Positions 52,498 to 62,402 of a DNA stretch of 64,000 bases are shown one piece after another (the stretch's first letter is position 1; every line of letters starts with the position of its first letter). Position numbers and translations under genes: made by a program. The DNA lies in the NCBI GenBank assembly GCA_963814315.1, contig CAWFCG010000001.1, forward strand, positions 372,001 through 436,000. The letters are read 5' to 3'. The DNA comes from JAFMJV01 sp963814315. GTDB taxonomy: Bacteria > Chloroflexota > Limnocylindria > Limnocylindrales > CSP1-4. Under the pieces are notes generated by a model that was given only the letters and a program-made list of their open reading frames with translations, ran no database searches and was not told the origin of the DNA.

Positions 52498-53504
52498 TTA
52501 CTCCGTCGGCTTGACGATGATCTTCAAGCCGTTGCGTGCGACCAGGTCGTCGAAGGCCTTGGCGGCCTCGCTCAGCGGATAGGTGGCCGTGATCATGCCG
52601 TCAAGCGGCACGATGCCGTGGTCCACCATCTCGATGGCGCGCAACATGTGGGTCGCCTTCATGCGCCGTGACCAGGCCAGCGTCAGGCCCTTGCCGCGAG
52701 CCAGCTTGGCCGGGAATGAATGGCTGTTGGTGGGTGGGATCCCACCACCACCACGCGGCCACCCAGCTTGGCGGTGATGAGGGCCGATACGAGGGCACCA
52801 TCCTCACCGGCTGCCTCGAAACCCACGTCCACTCTGGCCACGGAGTCGATGCCGTCGGGCTGACCTTCGACCGTGGTCAGATAGGCTTCGTCGGCGCCGG
52901 AGGCCAGCGCTGCCTCCACGCGATGCGGCTTGGCGTCGGTGGCGATGATGCGGCCGGCACCCATGGCCTTCAAGGCACGGATGATGAACAGGCCGATGGG
53001 TCCGGCCCCGAAGACACCCACGCTCATGCCGGGCTTGAAGTGGCCCAGGTCGATGGCGTGGAGCGCGACACCGAGTGGCTCCAGCAGCGCGATGTCGTCA
53101 CCCTTGATGCTGTCAGGCGCTGGCAGCAGCAGGCGCTGGGGCCAGTTCATCAGGGAGCGCAGGCCACCGTGGATGGGCGCGTGGCCGCAGAACTTGACAT
53201 CGGGGCAAAGGTTGGCATTCCCGGCACGGCAGACATCGCAATGACCACAAGGGTTGGCCGGTTCGACGATGACGCGTTCACCCTGGCGGGGGCCGCTCAT
53301 GATCACGCCGCCCATCTCGTGGCCCAATACGAGCGGCTCGACGACGACCAATTCGCCGATGCCACCGTCCTCGTACCAGTGGAGGTCGGAGCCGCAGAGC
53401 CCCACAGCGGTGATGCGGACCAGCTCTTCGCCGGGAGCGACGACGGGCTCGGGTTCCTGGTAGATACGAACGTCTTTGGCGCCGTGTAGGCGAAGCACTT
53501 CCAT
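52498..53504 (-). CDS. Zinc-dependent sorbitol/idonate-type dehydrogenase, one-base frameshift
   Basis: This medium-chain dehydrogenase has the catalytic zinc ligands in VGLCGSDLHWYE and GHEMGG, the structural zinc cysteines CGHCDVCRAGNANLC, and the NAD fold VFGAGPIGLFIIRALKAMG. The frame ends prematurely near 52683; another frame continues VGIPPTNSHSFPAKLARGKG through to TAA 52498 with a normal C-terminus. One missing G in the GTGGTGGTGGGATCC region (about 52737-52744) explains it. That site is a perfect GGTGGG/CCCACC palindrome, prone to sequencing error. ATG 53504 follows from MEVLRLHGAKDV. L-idonate or sorbitol dehydrogenase-like. Confidence 0.82.
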
Positions 53505-53810
53505 GCCGCCAACGATAGCGGGCCGGGCAGTCAGTCGTTGCGGGCCAGTCGGCACTTCGGTGGCGGCGCATCGGCACCGTGGCTGGTGCTACACCACCCC
53601 AGTGTCGGGACGTGATGGCACCCCGATAGTTGGTAGCGATACCACTTCCATCGAATGTGGTGATAGCCGCCGCGGCGGTGCGAGATCGAACCCCAGTGGT
53701 GCGTTCGGTCAACCGCCAGCTTGGTGCAGTCGCGTATCCTCCAGTCGTGGCCGATCGTGCGTGCCGTGCGCGCTTTCGGACCACATCTTCGAGGGAGCAT
53801 CTATCGCCTG
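53505..53810. other. Divergent intergenic region between dehydrogenase and methyltransferase
   Basis: These 306 bases should hold two divergent promoters. I see short inverted repeats but no clear -10/-35 pair and no small gene. Confidence 0.3.
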
Positions 53811-54473
53811 ATGGCTGCTGAGCAGGTGCCTGTGTCCGCGCACGCTTCAGACTGGGTCGCGCCGACTGCGTCGCCGCCCGAGTGGGTCGCTGTCAGCGCG
53901 CCCGCGAAAGCGCGTACACCGGTCAACGAGGGACTCATCAAGGTCGCGTCCGAGATGGCGCCGGGCAAGGCGCTCGACCTCGGCTGTGGTGAGGGCCAGA
54001 ACAGCATCTGGTTGGCGCAGCGCGGCTGGATCGTGAACGCCGTGGACATGTCCTCGAGCGCCATCGATGAGGCCCGCGAGACAGCAGCGGCTGCAGGCGT
54101 CGATGGCACGATCGTCTTCAAGGTCGCTGACATCGGCGAATGGGGTCCACTGTCACGCTACGACCTGGTCTTCTGCACCTTCGCCCTGCCCGCGCGAGGC
54201 ATGGGACGCAGCCGCATGCTGGAGATGGCTGCCGGGGCCGTGGCTCTGGGCGGCACCATCCTGTTGACCGACTTCGACATCTCGCTGCGCCGTGAAGGCT
54301 GGATGGCAGAGAGATATCTGGTGTCGTTGGAGGAGTTGGAGCGCCACCTGTCTGACTTCCGCATCGATCGTTCCAGCGTGTCCATGGCGCGGCATCGCCA
54401 TGGCTATGAGGAGCGAGTCCTGCCGGTAGTAAGCATCGTCGCTACCCGACGCACGGACCTGCGCACCTTCTAG
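53811..54473 (+). CDS. Class I SAM-dependent methyltransferase
   Basis: This 220-residue Rossmann methyltransferase has motif I ALDLGCGEGQNSIWLAQRG, an acidic residue in VNAVDMSSSAI, and motif IV around YDLVFCTFALPARG. The small-molecule or thiol/metal methyltransferase type (TehB/UbiE-like) is likely, substrate unknown. ATG 53811 follows GAGGGAG by about 13 bases; GTG codons upstream extend the frame to 53721 but carry no conserved sequence. Confidence 0.85.
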   Translation: MAAEQVPVSAHASDWVAPTASPPEWVAVSAPAKARTPVNEGLIKVASEMAPGKALDLGCGEGQNSIWLAQRGWIVNAVDMSSSAIDEARETAAAAGVDGTIVFKVADIGEWGPLSRYDLVFCTFALPARGMGRSRMLEMAAGAVALGGTILLTDFDISLRREGWMAERYLVSLEELERHLSDFRIDRSSVSMARHRHGYEERVLPVVSIVATRRTDLRTF

Positions 54474-54753
54474 CTCCACCACGGCCGACCGCGCCCGCTG
54501 ATGCGCCCAGCGACTCAACGGGCCAGGCAGCGGCTCCAGTGAGCCAAGCACCGGCCCCAACTGGCCACGCGAGTCACCCGTGGCATCAAATGGCCACCCG
54601 GATGGCATCCTGGGTCGTCCCCAGCATCGAACGGCCGATCACGGGTCCGCGCTTGGCTCCTTGAGTCGCCCTCGACATCAGAGCGGTGCGATGCGGCGCG
54701 GCGCGGACGGGCTAGACGCGTCACCCGCAGCACCAGCCCCCTATGCTCTCGAA

Positions 54754-56160
54754 GTGACCGTGCCCGACCACCCCATCCGTACGCAGCTGCGAGAGGCGCT
54801 TCCACACATGCGCCTGCTCACCGAGTCTGCAGATGTCGAACCGTTCCGCCGCGACGAGACCGAGTTCGTGCCCGTCGGAGCGCCGATGGCGGTCGCCTTC
54901 CCCACGAGCACCGATGAGGTGGCCACGATCGTGCGTCGCTGTGCGCAGCACCGGGTGCCGCTGGTGGCCCGGGGTGGCGGCAGCGGGCTCACCGGTGGCG
55001 CCAACGCCGTCGAGGGTTGCATCGTGCTGGTCACCACGGGGCTCGACCGCATCCTCGAGATCGATGCCGACAACCTGCTCGTGGTCACCCAGCCAGGCGT
55101 CATCACCGCCGACCTGGAGGCGGCCGTGGAGGCGCAGGGTCTTTTCTATCCGCCCGACCCCGCCTCCCGCGAGATCAGCTGCATCGGCGGCAACATCGCA
55201 GAGAACGCCGGAGGCTTTCGCTGCGTCAAGTACGGCGTCACGCGCGACTGGGTGATGGGCCTGGAGGTCGTCCTCGCCGACGGTGCCGTCATCCGCACCG
55301 GCGGCCGCAACATCAAGGACGTGATGGGCTACGACCTGACGCGGCTGTTCGTGGGCTCCGAAGGCACGTTGGGCATCATCACCGAGGCCACACTGCGGTT
55401 GCGCCCCTTGCCCGCGCCGAAGGTGACGCTGCTGGCCTTCTTCCCCACGGTCCGGCACGCCGGAGATGCCGTCTCACGCATCACTCGCGCGGGGCTCGTG
55501 CCGGCCACGCTGGAGCTGCTCGACCGCCATGTCATCGCCGCCGTGGAGGCCGCCCTGGCGCTGGGCCTTGACATCAGCGCCGGGGCCATGCTGATGATCG
55601 AATCGGATGCCGGCGGCGCGCTGGCAGAGTCGGAGCTGGACGTCGCCTCAGCGGCATGCCGGTCGGCCGGCTCGTCGACTCAGACCCGCGCCACCGACGC
55701 GACCGAGGCCGACGCGCTGCGCGAGGCTCGCCGACGCGCCCACTGGTCGATGGAACAGGTGGGTCTGGCGCGGTCGGAGGACATCAGCGTGCCGCGAAGC
55801 CGCGTTGCCGAGCTGATGGAGGCCATCGCCCGCGTATCGGCACGGCACGACATGGAGATCGGCGTGCTCGGCCACGCCGGTGATGGCAACTTCCATCCCA
55901 CCTACGTCACAGGCCACGATGCGCCACGCGCCGAGGAGCGCACCGACGCCGTGCGGGCCGACCTCTATGCCGAAGTCCTGGCGCTCGGTGGCAGCATCGC
56001 CGGTGAGCACGGCACGGGCCTCAGCAAGCGCGACTTCCTCGAGTTGCAGGTCGGCGCCCGCGGTCTCGCCGCGATGCGCGCCATCAAGGTCGCGCTCGAC
56101 CCCGACGGCATCCTGAACCCCGGCAAGGTACTACCGGACCAAAAAACACCTACGGCGTGA
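54754..56160 (+). CDS. FAD-binding oxidase, glycolate oxidase/D-lactate dehydrogenase (GlcD) type
   Basis: This 468-residue flavoprotein is of the vanillyl-alcohol oxidase fold. The FAD-binding VPLVARGGGSGLTGGANAV and CIGGNIAENAGGFRCVKYG are the GlcD hallmarks; the C-terminal EHGTGLSKRDFL carries the conserved His. It should oxidise glycolate or a 2-hydroxy acid; the usual GlcE/GlcF partners are absent. GTG 54754 begins the conserved part; the open frame upstream to 54580 is not conserved in style. Its stop overlaps the convergent ELWxxDGT gene by 11 bases. Confidence 0.9.
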   Translation: MTVPDHPIRTQLREALPHMRLLTESADVEPFRRDETEFVPVGAPMAVAFPTSTDEVATIVRRCAQHRVPLVARGGGSGLTGGANAVEGCIVLVTTGLDRILEIDADNLLVVTQPGVITADLEAAVEAQGLFYPPDPASREISCIGGNIAENAGGFRCVKYGVTRDWVMGLEVVLADGAVIRTGGRNIKDVMGYDLTRLFVGSEGTLGIITEATLRLRPLPAPKVTLLAFFPTVRHAGDAVSRITRAGLVPATLELLDRHVIAAVEAALALGLDISAGAMLMIESDAGGALAESELDVASAACRSAGSSTQTRATDATEADALREARRRAHWSMEQVGLARSEDISVPRSRVAELMEAIARVSARHDMEIGVLGHAGDGNFHPTYVTGHDAPRAEERTDAVRADLYAEVLALGGSIAGEHGTGLSKRDFLELQVGARGLAAMRAIKVALDPDGILNPGKVLPDQKTPTA

Positions 56161-57502
56161 CGCTCCAGAGTTCGCGACCGTGCTCGCCGTCGTTGGCGCT
56201 GAAGAGGAGCACCCCACCGAGCTTCACCAGATCCCGTGGGAACGACGAGACGAGTGGGTTGATGTCGACCGCCTGGAGCGTGCCGGTTCCTGTGCCATCG
56301 CTCATCCAGAGCTCGTGGTCAAGCAGCCTCCAGTCCGTGCCATCGTCCTCGCCCGGACCGGCGGCGAACCAGAGCCGACCGTCCAGCCCAATGCACCGTA
56401 GTGTGACCGCAGAGGTGAACCAGTCGGCCGTGCCGCCCTTCACGAGTTCGGTTCCGGAGGCGGTCGCGTCACTGACCCAGAGCTCGTCGCGTGAGGGCAG
56501 TGATCGCGAGGAACGCGTCATCCACAATCGGCCGAGGCGCTTCTGCATGCCGGGTAACGGACGGACGCGGGGCACCACCGCGCCGGTGCCGGTCTTGGTG
56601 CCATCGCTGCCGAAGAGCCGGGGCCGGATGCCTTTGGTCCAGCCGTTGAAGTAGATGGTGTCACTCAGAACGACGAACTCCTCGGGGGTGGCGAGGATGT
56701 CACTCACGGGCTTGGTGCCGGCGAGGCTGCCGTCGGTCCACCACAGACGAGGCGGCTCGATGCAGCCGTCGAGACCACCGCACCAGTCCGGCCCATGGAG
56801 CATGCCGCCGATGAAGTAGATGCGCCCGCGGAAGGGCGTCAAACCGCTGCTGTTCAGCCATCTGGATGAGATCCGTTTGGTGGCGATACTCGTGCCATCG
56901 GTCTTCCACATCGCGCCGTCAGCGCTGAAGTACAGCCGCGATCGCATGACCGCCGACCCATCCAGGTCGATACCCTTGAACGCACGCACCAGCCGAGTCG
57001 AGGCGGCCGTGCCATCGGTGCGCCACAGGTCCTCGTAGCGGCGGCTGAAGTAGGCATGCTCCCCGAGGGCGGCGATCTGGAGGTCGCCGGAGCCCTTGGC
57101 GCCCGGCGTCAGGTCTCGCACCAGGCGGGTGCCCTCGCGAGTGCCGTCGCTGATCCACAACTCGCGGCCGTGGCTGCCATCGTCGGCGCTGAAGTACAGC
57201 CGATCCCCGACGCGCGTCAGGGAGCGCGGCGCAGAACCACCAGAGCCGGGGCGGATGTCGCGAACCAGGCGAGTGCCAACGGGAGTGCCGTCAGTGGCCC
57301 ACAGCTCGCGGCCGTGCGTGCCGTCAGTGGCCGTGAAGAAGACCATCTTGCCGACGACGGTGAGCGACTCCGGCCCCGACCCCGACGATGGATGGATGTC
57401 GGCGATGAGCGTAGCAGACGGAGCTGCGGCGACGCCGACTGGAGGGATGAGCAGGACCGCGGCGATGACGATCGCGACGGCCCAGGTGACGACGGCGCGC
57501 AT
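56150..57502 (-). CDS. Exported ELWxxDGT-repeat protein
   Basis: A signal peptide (TWAVAIVIAAVLLIPPVG) is followed by about seven repeats of roughly 45-50 residues, each with a variant of ELWxTDGTxxGTxLVxDI: ELWATDGTPVGTRLVRDI, ELWISDGTREGTRLVRDL and others. Such repeats build beta-propellers in secreted surface proteins of soil and water bacteria, with no enzymatic role shown. It is cell-surface or secreted. The start is ATG 57502, before the hydrophobic run. Confidence 0.87.
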   Translation of the reverse strand: MRAVVTWAVAIVIAAVLLIPPVGVAAAPSATLIADIHPSSGSGPESLTVVGKMVFFTATDGTHGRELWATDGTPVGTRLVRDIRPGSGGSAPRSLTRVGDRLYFSADDGSHGRELWISDGTREGTRLVRDLTPGAKGSGDLQIAALGEHAYFSRRYEDLWRTDGTAASTRLVRAFKGIDLDGSAVMRSRLYFSADGAMWKTDGTSIATKRISSRWLNSSGLTPFRGRIYFIGGMLHGPDWCGGLDGCIEPPRLWWTDGSLAGTKPVSDILATPEEFVVLSDTIYFNGWTKGIRPRLFGSDGTKTGTGAVVPRVRPLPGMQKRLGRLWMTRSSRSLPSRDELWVSDATASGTELVKGGTADWFTSAVTLRCIGLDGRLWFAAGPGEDDGTDWRLLDHELWMSDGTGTGTLQAVDINPLVSSFPRDLVKLGGVLLFSANDGEHGRELWSVTP

Positions 57503-57633
57503 GGCCAATGTCTCCCGAAGGGTCCCACGTTGACCCGGTGAGGGCTGCCATCGCGCAGGACCCAGCAGTCTGACGTTACGCCTACCATCATCGGCATCAA
57601 TATGCCGTAGGTCACCTCGATGGACCGAGTCGT

Positions 57634-58536
57634 TCAGGCGCCTCTGGAGCCGTCCAGTCGAGCGAGGATCTGGAGTGATAGGCGAGCGGCCTCGACCGGG
57701 TCCGAGCCGAGCACCTGGCGGTAGTAGTCCCACGATTCGAACTCGACGGTCAGGTAGCCCTCGTAGCCGATGTCATCGAGCGCCTCGAAGGTGGCCGCCC
57801 AGGGCACGATCCCCTCCCCCAGCAGCGGGAACACGAACGTCTCGCCGAACATGCCCGGTCGACCGACCGCGTCCTTGAGATGGACATGGCGGATGCGAGA
57901 GCCGAGCTGGCGGATGACCCAGGGGATGTCGTTGCCGACCAGAACGCCGTGCGACGGGTCGAAGTTGATCCCGAGCGCCGGTGAATCGTAGTGGCGCAGC
58001 AGCTCCAGCGTGGTGTAGTAGTCGTGGACGAGATGGCCGAAGACACCTTCGACCGCCAACTGCACACCGGCGTCCTGCGCAGCGGGCACGAGCCGGTCGT
58101 AGGCAGCGCGGACCATGTCCCAGGCCGCTCCCTCGCTGAGGTCCTTGCCCAGCCTGGGCGCGTCCGGGTCCCACGGGGCCGGGCCGGTGAAGAGGTTGAT
58201 CGGCGCGACGACCGACTGCCCGCCCATGTCCAGCTCGGCGACGGCTCGGACCGCGGCGACGGCGAGGTCGATGCGCCGGTCTCGGACGGCGGCGACGGGA
58301 TAGACGAAGTCCAGTTGCACGATCCATTCGCTGACCGCCAGGCCGGCGGCGTGTGTGTCGGCCACCAGTGCACGGCGGTCGGCATCGGTCCGATGGTCGG
58401 GATCGATGCGTGCGAAGGGCCAGGAGACCGCGGCGTAGCCCAGGCCGGCGAGCGAATCGGCCACCTCCGCGGCGGGACGGTCGGCGAAGTCGAGTGCGGC
58501 GAGGAACCCGTAGGAGCGCCTCGTTCGTGCGTTCAC
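57634..58536 (-). CDS. Sugar phosphate isomerase/epimerase (AP endonuclease-like TIM barrel)
   Basis: This 300-residue xylose-isomerase-like TIM barrel has the typical blocks ALDFADRPAAEVADSLAGLG, VEGVFGHLVHDYYTT, the metal-binding region GINFDPSHGVLVGNDI and HVHLKDAVGRPG, and a terminal EFESWDYY. The fold serves ketose epimerases and inositol catabolic enzymes. It overlaps the oxidoreductase gene upstream by GTGA, and both probably work in one sugar or inositol pathway. GTG 58536 is the overlap start. Confidence 0.88.
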   Translation of the reverse strand: MNARTRRSYGFLAALDFADRPAAEVADSLAGLGYAAVSWPFARIDPDHRTDADRRALVADTHAAGLAVSEWIVQLDFVYPVAAVRDRRIDLAVAAVRAVAELDMGGQSVVAPINLFTGPAPWDPDAPRLGKDLSEGAAWDMVRAAYDRLVPAAQDAGVQLAVEGVFGHLVHDYYTTLELLRHYDSPALGINFDPSHGVLVGNDIPWVIRQLGSRIRHVHLKDAVGRPGMFGETFVFPLLGEGIVPWAATFEALDDIGYEGYLTVEFESWDYYRQVLGSDPVEAARLSLQILARLDGSRGA

Positions 58537-59552
58537 GCGTGGTCGGCCAAGAGGATGCGCTGACCTCGCTCGGCCGAGACATATGCGGCACGGATGATGC
58601 GCAATGCCGCGCGGGCGTCCTGTGGCGTGACCAGGAACGGACGATCGTGTGCGATGGCAGCGAGCGCGTGGGCGAGGCCTCGCCTGACCGACCAGGGCCA
58701 CCATTCGGGGTCGTGCTCGACGTGCTGCGGGACCAGTTCGCCATCGCTCCAGACCGCCATCGGGTCGCTGTCTTCGAGGCGAACGTGGATGGCACCTGTC
58801 TCGCCCCAGATGGAGCGAGTCTCACTCCAGGGCTGCCCGCCCGACGCATATGCGACCACCAGCGAGACCGTGTGGTTGGGGTACTCGAGGATGAGCGCAG
58901 CGGTGTCGTCCGCCTTGTCCGGCGACTCGATGACGTGGCGCGCGAGATGACACTGGAGTGAGGTCGGCACGCCGAACCAGTGGAGCGCGAGATCGACGAG
59001 GTGCGTGCCGCTGTCGGCAAGCGCACCTCCGCCGGCACGATCCCAGGTGCCCTTCCAGTGACCGGGCAGGCCCATGCGAGGGCGTTCGTCACCGGCGACG
59101 GTCAGGGTCGCCAGCGAGACGCGGTCGATGAAGCCATCGTCCAGCAGGTCCCTGGTGCGCTGATGGCAGGGCAGGAAGCGCTGGTTGAGGGCGACGTAGA
59201 AGCGCCGGCCCGACGCTTCCGCCGCGGCGATCATCGCGTCGGCTTCGGCGAGCGTGTTGGCGATGGGCTTGTCGACGATGACGTGCTTGCCTGCGGCAAA
59301 GGCTTCGAGCACCACGGGGTGATGGAGGTCATGCGGGAGGCAGACATCGATGACATCGATGCCCGGGTCGTCAAGGAGGGCACGGTAGTCGGCCACGGCG
59401 TGTGCGCTGTGGTAGTCGCGGCTGATGCGGTCGAGCTGGTGAGGGTCGCTATCGGCGACCGAGACACGCTCCACGTCATGGTGGGACAGCGCCTCCTCGA
59501 CATGGACGGCTCCGGCGAACCCGCCGCCGATGACCCCGACGTGCAGTCTCAT
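58533..59552 (-). CDS. Gfo/Idh/MocA-family oxidoreductase
   Basis: This 339-residue NAD(P)-dependent oxidoreductase has the Rossmann start VGVIGGGFAGAVHVEEALS, the DVCLPHDLHHPVVLEAFAAG and EKP-type motif VIVDKPIANT, and the C-terminal alpha/beta domain with DSGTHLVDLALHWFG. It oxidises a sugar, inositol or related polyol; the substrate is unknown. It is the first gene of a two-gene operon with the isomerase. Confidence 0.9.
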   Translation of the reverse strand: MRLHVGVIGGGFAGAVHVEEALSHHDVERVSVADSDPHQLDRISRDYHSAHAVADYRALLDDPGIDVIDVCLPHDLHHPVVLEAFAAGKHVIVDKPIANTLAEADAMIAAAEASGRRFYVALNQRFLPCHQRTRDLLDDGFIDRVSLATLTVAGDERPRMGLPGHWKGTWDRAGGGALADSGTHLVDLALHWFGVPTSLQCHLARHVIESPDKADDTAALILEYPNHTVSLVVAYASGGQPWSETRSIWGETGAIHVRLEDSDPMAVWSDGELVPQHVEHDPEWWPWSVRRGLAHALAAIAHDRPFLVTPQDARAALRIIRAAYVSAERGQRILLADHA

Positions 59553-59692
59553 CTCCGCCCTCCTGCTCCTGAAGCTTTCACCACCAGCGTACGCCTCCGC
59601 CGCCGAGAGGTGAGCGCGCTGATGCGGGGTTGCACCGGGGGAGTACGCTGGCCGCTCGCCGGGGGTCGGGGGGCGAACAGAGGTCGAAACCC

Positions 59693-61066
59693 ATGCCCAG
59701 GCCCTCCATCGATGCTCTGCGTGAACGCGTCAGCGGGCGTGTCATCACCGCGACAGACGACGGCTACGATGCCGCCCGCGCCGTCTACAACGCGATGATC
59801 GACCGGCGACCGGCCGTGATCGTCTCAGCCACGGATGCAGCTGATGTGGCGGCCGCGGTCGACTATGCGCGCGAGAACTCGCTGCCCCTGGCTGTTCGAG
59901 GAGGCGGTCACAGCGTGCCGGGCTTTGGGACCATCGACGATGGTGTCGTGGCGGACCTGTCCGGGATGCGCGCCGTAAGCGTCGATGCCGTGCGCCGCAC
60001 CGCGCGGGCCGAGGGCGGTGCCACCTGGGGCGACTTCAACGCCGCCACTCATGAGCACAGCCTGGCCACGACCGGCGGCATTATCTCCACCACGGGCGTG
60101 GCCGGCCTGACGCTCGGAGGCGGCATCGGGTACCTCACCCGAGGCCATGGGCTGGCCTGCGACAACCTCATCGGCGCCGAGATCGTGACCGCCGATGGCC
60201 GCACCGTCGTCGCCACCATCGACGAGAACGCGGACCTGCTGTGGGCGCTCAAAGGTGGCTCCGGCAACTTCGGAGTCGCGACCGTACTGGAGTTCCAACT
60301 CCATCCGCTGTCCGACATCTACGGCGGGCCGATGTTCTTCGAGCTGGAGCATGCTGGCGACATCCTGCGCTGGTATCGCGACTTCATCGCCGACGCGCCC
60401 GAGCCGTTCGGTGGCTTCCCCGCCTTCCAGATCGCGCCACCACTGCCCTTCATCCCGGAGGAGCGGCACGGCGATCCCATGATCGCCTTCGTGTCCTGCT
60501 GGGCGGGACCACTCCATGAAGGCGAAGCCATCGTGGGCAAGATCAGGGACGTGGCGCCGGTCGTGGCTGAGCATGTCGGACCGATGCCATATCCCGCGCT
60601 TAACTCCGCCTTCGATGGGCTGGTGCCGGCCGGCTTGCAGCACTACTGGAAGGCCAACTTCGTGCGAGAGCTCAGCGACGCGGCGATCGACGCGCACCTG
60701 GAGTACGGCCCCAAGGTACCGGTCGTCAACTCCACCGTGCACCTCTACCCCATCAACGGCGCGGCTCAACGCTTCGGCCCTGACGATGCCGCGTTCGGGC
60801 ACCGAGACGCGACATTCGCGCCGGTCATCGCCGGCATGTGGCCCGATCCCGCCGACAACGACGCCAACATCGCCTGGGTCAAGGACTACTTCGCAGCCAC
60901 GGCACCACATTCCGAGGAAGGTGCGTACGTCAACTTCGCAGCTGCGGATGACCAGGATCGCGTCCGAGCCAACTACGGTGCGAACTACGACCGACTGGTG
61001 GATGTCAAGCGCCGCTACGATCCCGACAACCTGTTCCGCCACAACCAGAACATCCAACCGGAGTAG
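59693..61066 (+). CDS. FAD-linked oxidase, BBE-like (berberine bridge) type
   Basis: This 457-residue VAO-fold protein has the FAD-His attachment region AVRGGGHSVPGFG and a possible second covalent site in RGHGLACDNLIG, which suggests bicovalent FAD. TLGGGIGYLTRGHG and the BBE C-terminal domain (VNFAAADDQDRVRANYG, VKRRYDPDNLFRHNQNI) are diagnostic. Substrates in this family range from sugars to alkaloids; none can be named. The ATG at 59693 lies about 10 bases after AGAGG. Confidence 0.88.
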   Translation: MPRPSIDALRERVSGRVITATDDGYDAARAVYNAMIDRRPAVIVSATDAADVAAAVDYARENSLPLAVRGGGHSVPGFGTIDDGVVADLSGMRAVSVDAVRRTARAEGGATWGDFNAATHEHSLATTGGIISTTGVAGLTLGGGIGYLTRGHGLACDNLIGAEIVTADGRTVVATIDENADLLWALKGGSGNFGVATVLEFQLHPLSDIYGGPMFFELEHAGDILRWYRDFIADAPEPFGGFPAFQIAPPLPFIPEERHGDPMIAFVSCWAGPLHEGEAIVGKIRDVAPVVAEHVGPMPYPALNSAFDGLVPAGLQHYWKANFVRELSDAAIDAHLEYGPKVPVVNSTVHLYPINGAAQRFGPDDAAFGHRDATFAPVIAGMWPDPADNDANIAWVKDYFAATAPHSEEGAYVNFAAADDQDRVRANYGANYDRLVDVKRRYDPDNLFRHNQNIQPE

Positions 61067-61093
61067 TCTCCGGTTCGTTCGGCAGGGCGACCG

Positions 61094-62199
61094 ATGACGC
61101 GGTCCCCGAGCGTGTCGGCGCCCGATGCGGGGCGCTGGCGACAGCTCGGGATCATCGGAATCGCGAAGCTTCTGGCCATGTCGCCGTGGTTTGGTGCGTC
61201 AGCGGTCGCGCCCGATCTGGTGGCCTCTTGGCGACTCGGTGGGTTGGACCTGCCCATGCTGACGGTCGCGGTCCAGTTGGGGTTCGTGGCTGGAGCTCAG
61301 CTGCTCGCCGTCAGCGGTGCGGCCGATGCACTCTCGCCCAGGCGGCTCTTCTTCATGGGGGCGACGTTGGCCGCGCTGACCAACTTCGGGTTCGCCATGG
61401 CCGGCGACCTTGTCGGCGCGCTCCCGTTCATGTTCCGCGCGGCCGGCGCCGTGGGCACGCTCGACTGGCGACTGGTCGTCGCCGCGTCCAGTGGCTCGGC
61501 CGTGGTGGGCGGTGTGCTGGTCCTGCTGGCGGGACGTGATGGGCCCTTCGACCAGCGAGCACCCGCGCTGAGTCTCGAGTCGGCGAGGCGGGCATTCGCC
61601 GAGCCGGCCGTGCGGCTGGCCAATCTGGGCTACCTGGGTCACATGTGGGAGCTCTACGCGATGTGGACGTGGATCCCGTCTTCCTGCTCGCCAGCTTCAC
61701 GGCCGCGGGCACCCGTGACCCCGCCGTCGCGAGCCTGGCGGCCTTCGTCGTGGTCGCCATCGGTGGGCTCGGGTGCATCGCGGCCGGGCTCCTGGCCGAC
61801 CGCGTGGGGCGCACGACGTTGACCATCGCGGCCATGGCCATCAGCGGCTCGGCTGCCATCGTGACCGCGCTCCTCTTCGGGTCCGACCCGTTGCTGACGA
61901 CACTCGTCGCGGTCGTCTGGGGCCTGACGGTCGTGGCGGACTCAGCACAGTTCTCGGCGGCCGTCACCGGGCTGACGCCAGCGGGCACGACCGGGACCGC
62001 ACTGACCCTCCAGACCGCGGCAGGCTTCACGCTCACTGGCGTGACGATCCTGATCGTCGGTTTATTGAGCACGCGTGGCGGCGACATGTGGCGTGTGGCG
62101 TTCGGACTGCTGGCACTGGGACCCGCTGTCGGCCGCGTGGCCATGTGGCGCTTGCGCCGCCGACCTGAGTCGGTCCGGATGGCAGATGGACGCCGCTAG
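61094..62199 (+). pseudogene. MFS transporter pseudogene (internal deletion plus frameshift)
   Basis: Two adjoining frames together read as one major facilitator. The first has LLAMSPWFGASAVAPDLVAS and LLAVSGAADALSPRRLFFMG. At residue ~115 GDLVGALPFMFRAAGAVGTLDW jumps from one helix to a later one; about 60 residues expected between them seem missing. Near 61675 the frame breaks: AMWTWIP in one frame, VFLLASFTAAGTRDPAVASL in the next, consistent with one missing base. The second frame has normal helices to 62199. The two lesions make a functional transporter unlikely. Confidence 0.75.
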
Positions 62200-62261
62200 T
62201 CGACGGCAAGCATGTCGCTGAGCCGATTGCGCTCTTGGGACCCGCTAGAATGGCGACCGAC

Positions 62262-62336
62262 GCCGACATAGCTCAGTGGTAGAGCAGCTGTTTCGTAAAC
62301 AGCAGGTCCTCGGTTCAAATCCGAGTGTCGGCTCCA
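62262..62336 (+). tRNA. tRNA-Thr (anticodon CGT), CCA encoded
   Basis: The cloverleaf is complete: acceptor GCCGACA/TGTCGGC, D-arm GCTC/GAGC, anticodon stem GCTGT/ACAGC with loop TTCGTAA (anticodon CGT, reading ACG), T-arm CTCGG/CCGAG with TTCAAAT, and a genomic CCA after discriminator T. Its 3' end would be a typical site for integrases, but no second copy of the 3' end is seen in the window. Confidence 0.95.
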
Positions 62337-62402
62337 CACCCCCACCCGTAGTGGTATCCCTGACCGGGCCCTACCACCGATCGTGGTGTCCCCCGTCTCC
62401 CT

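Noticed and set aside
62262..62336. tRNA-Thr as an integrated-island attachment site
   Set aside because: No second copy of the tRNA 3' end and no integrase in the window, so an active island cannot be claimed.
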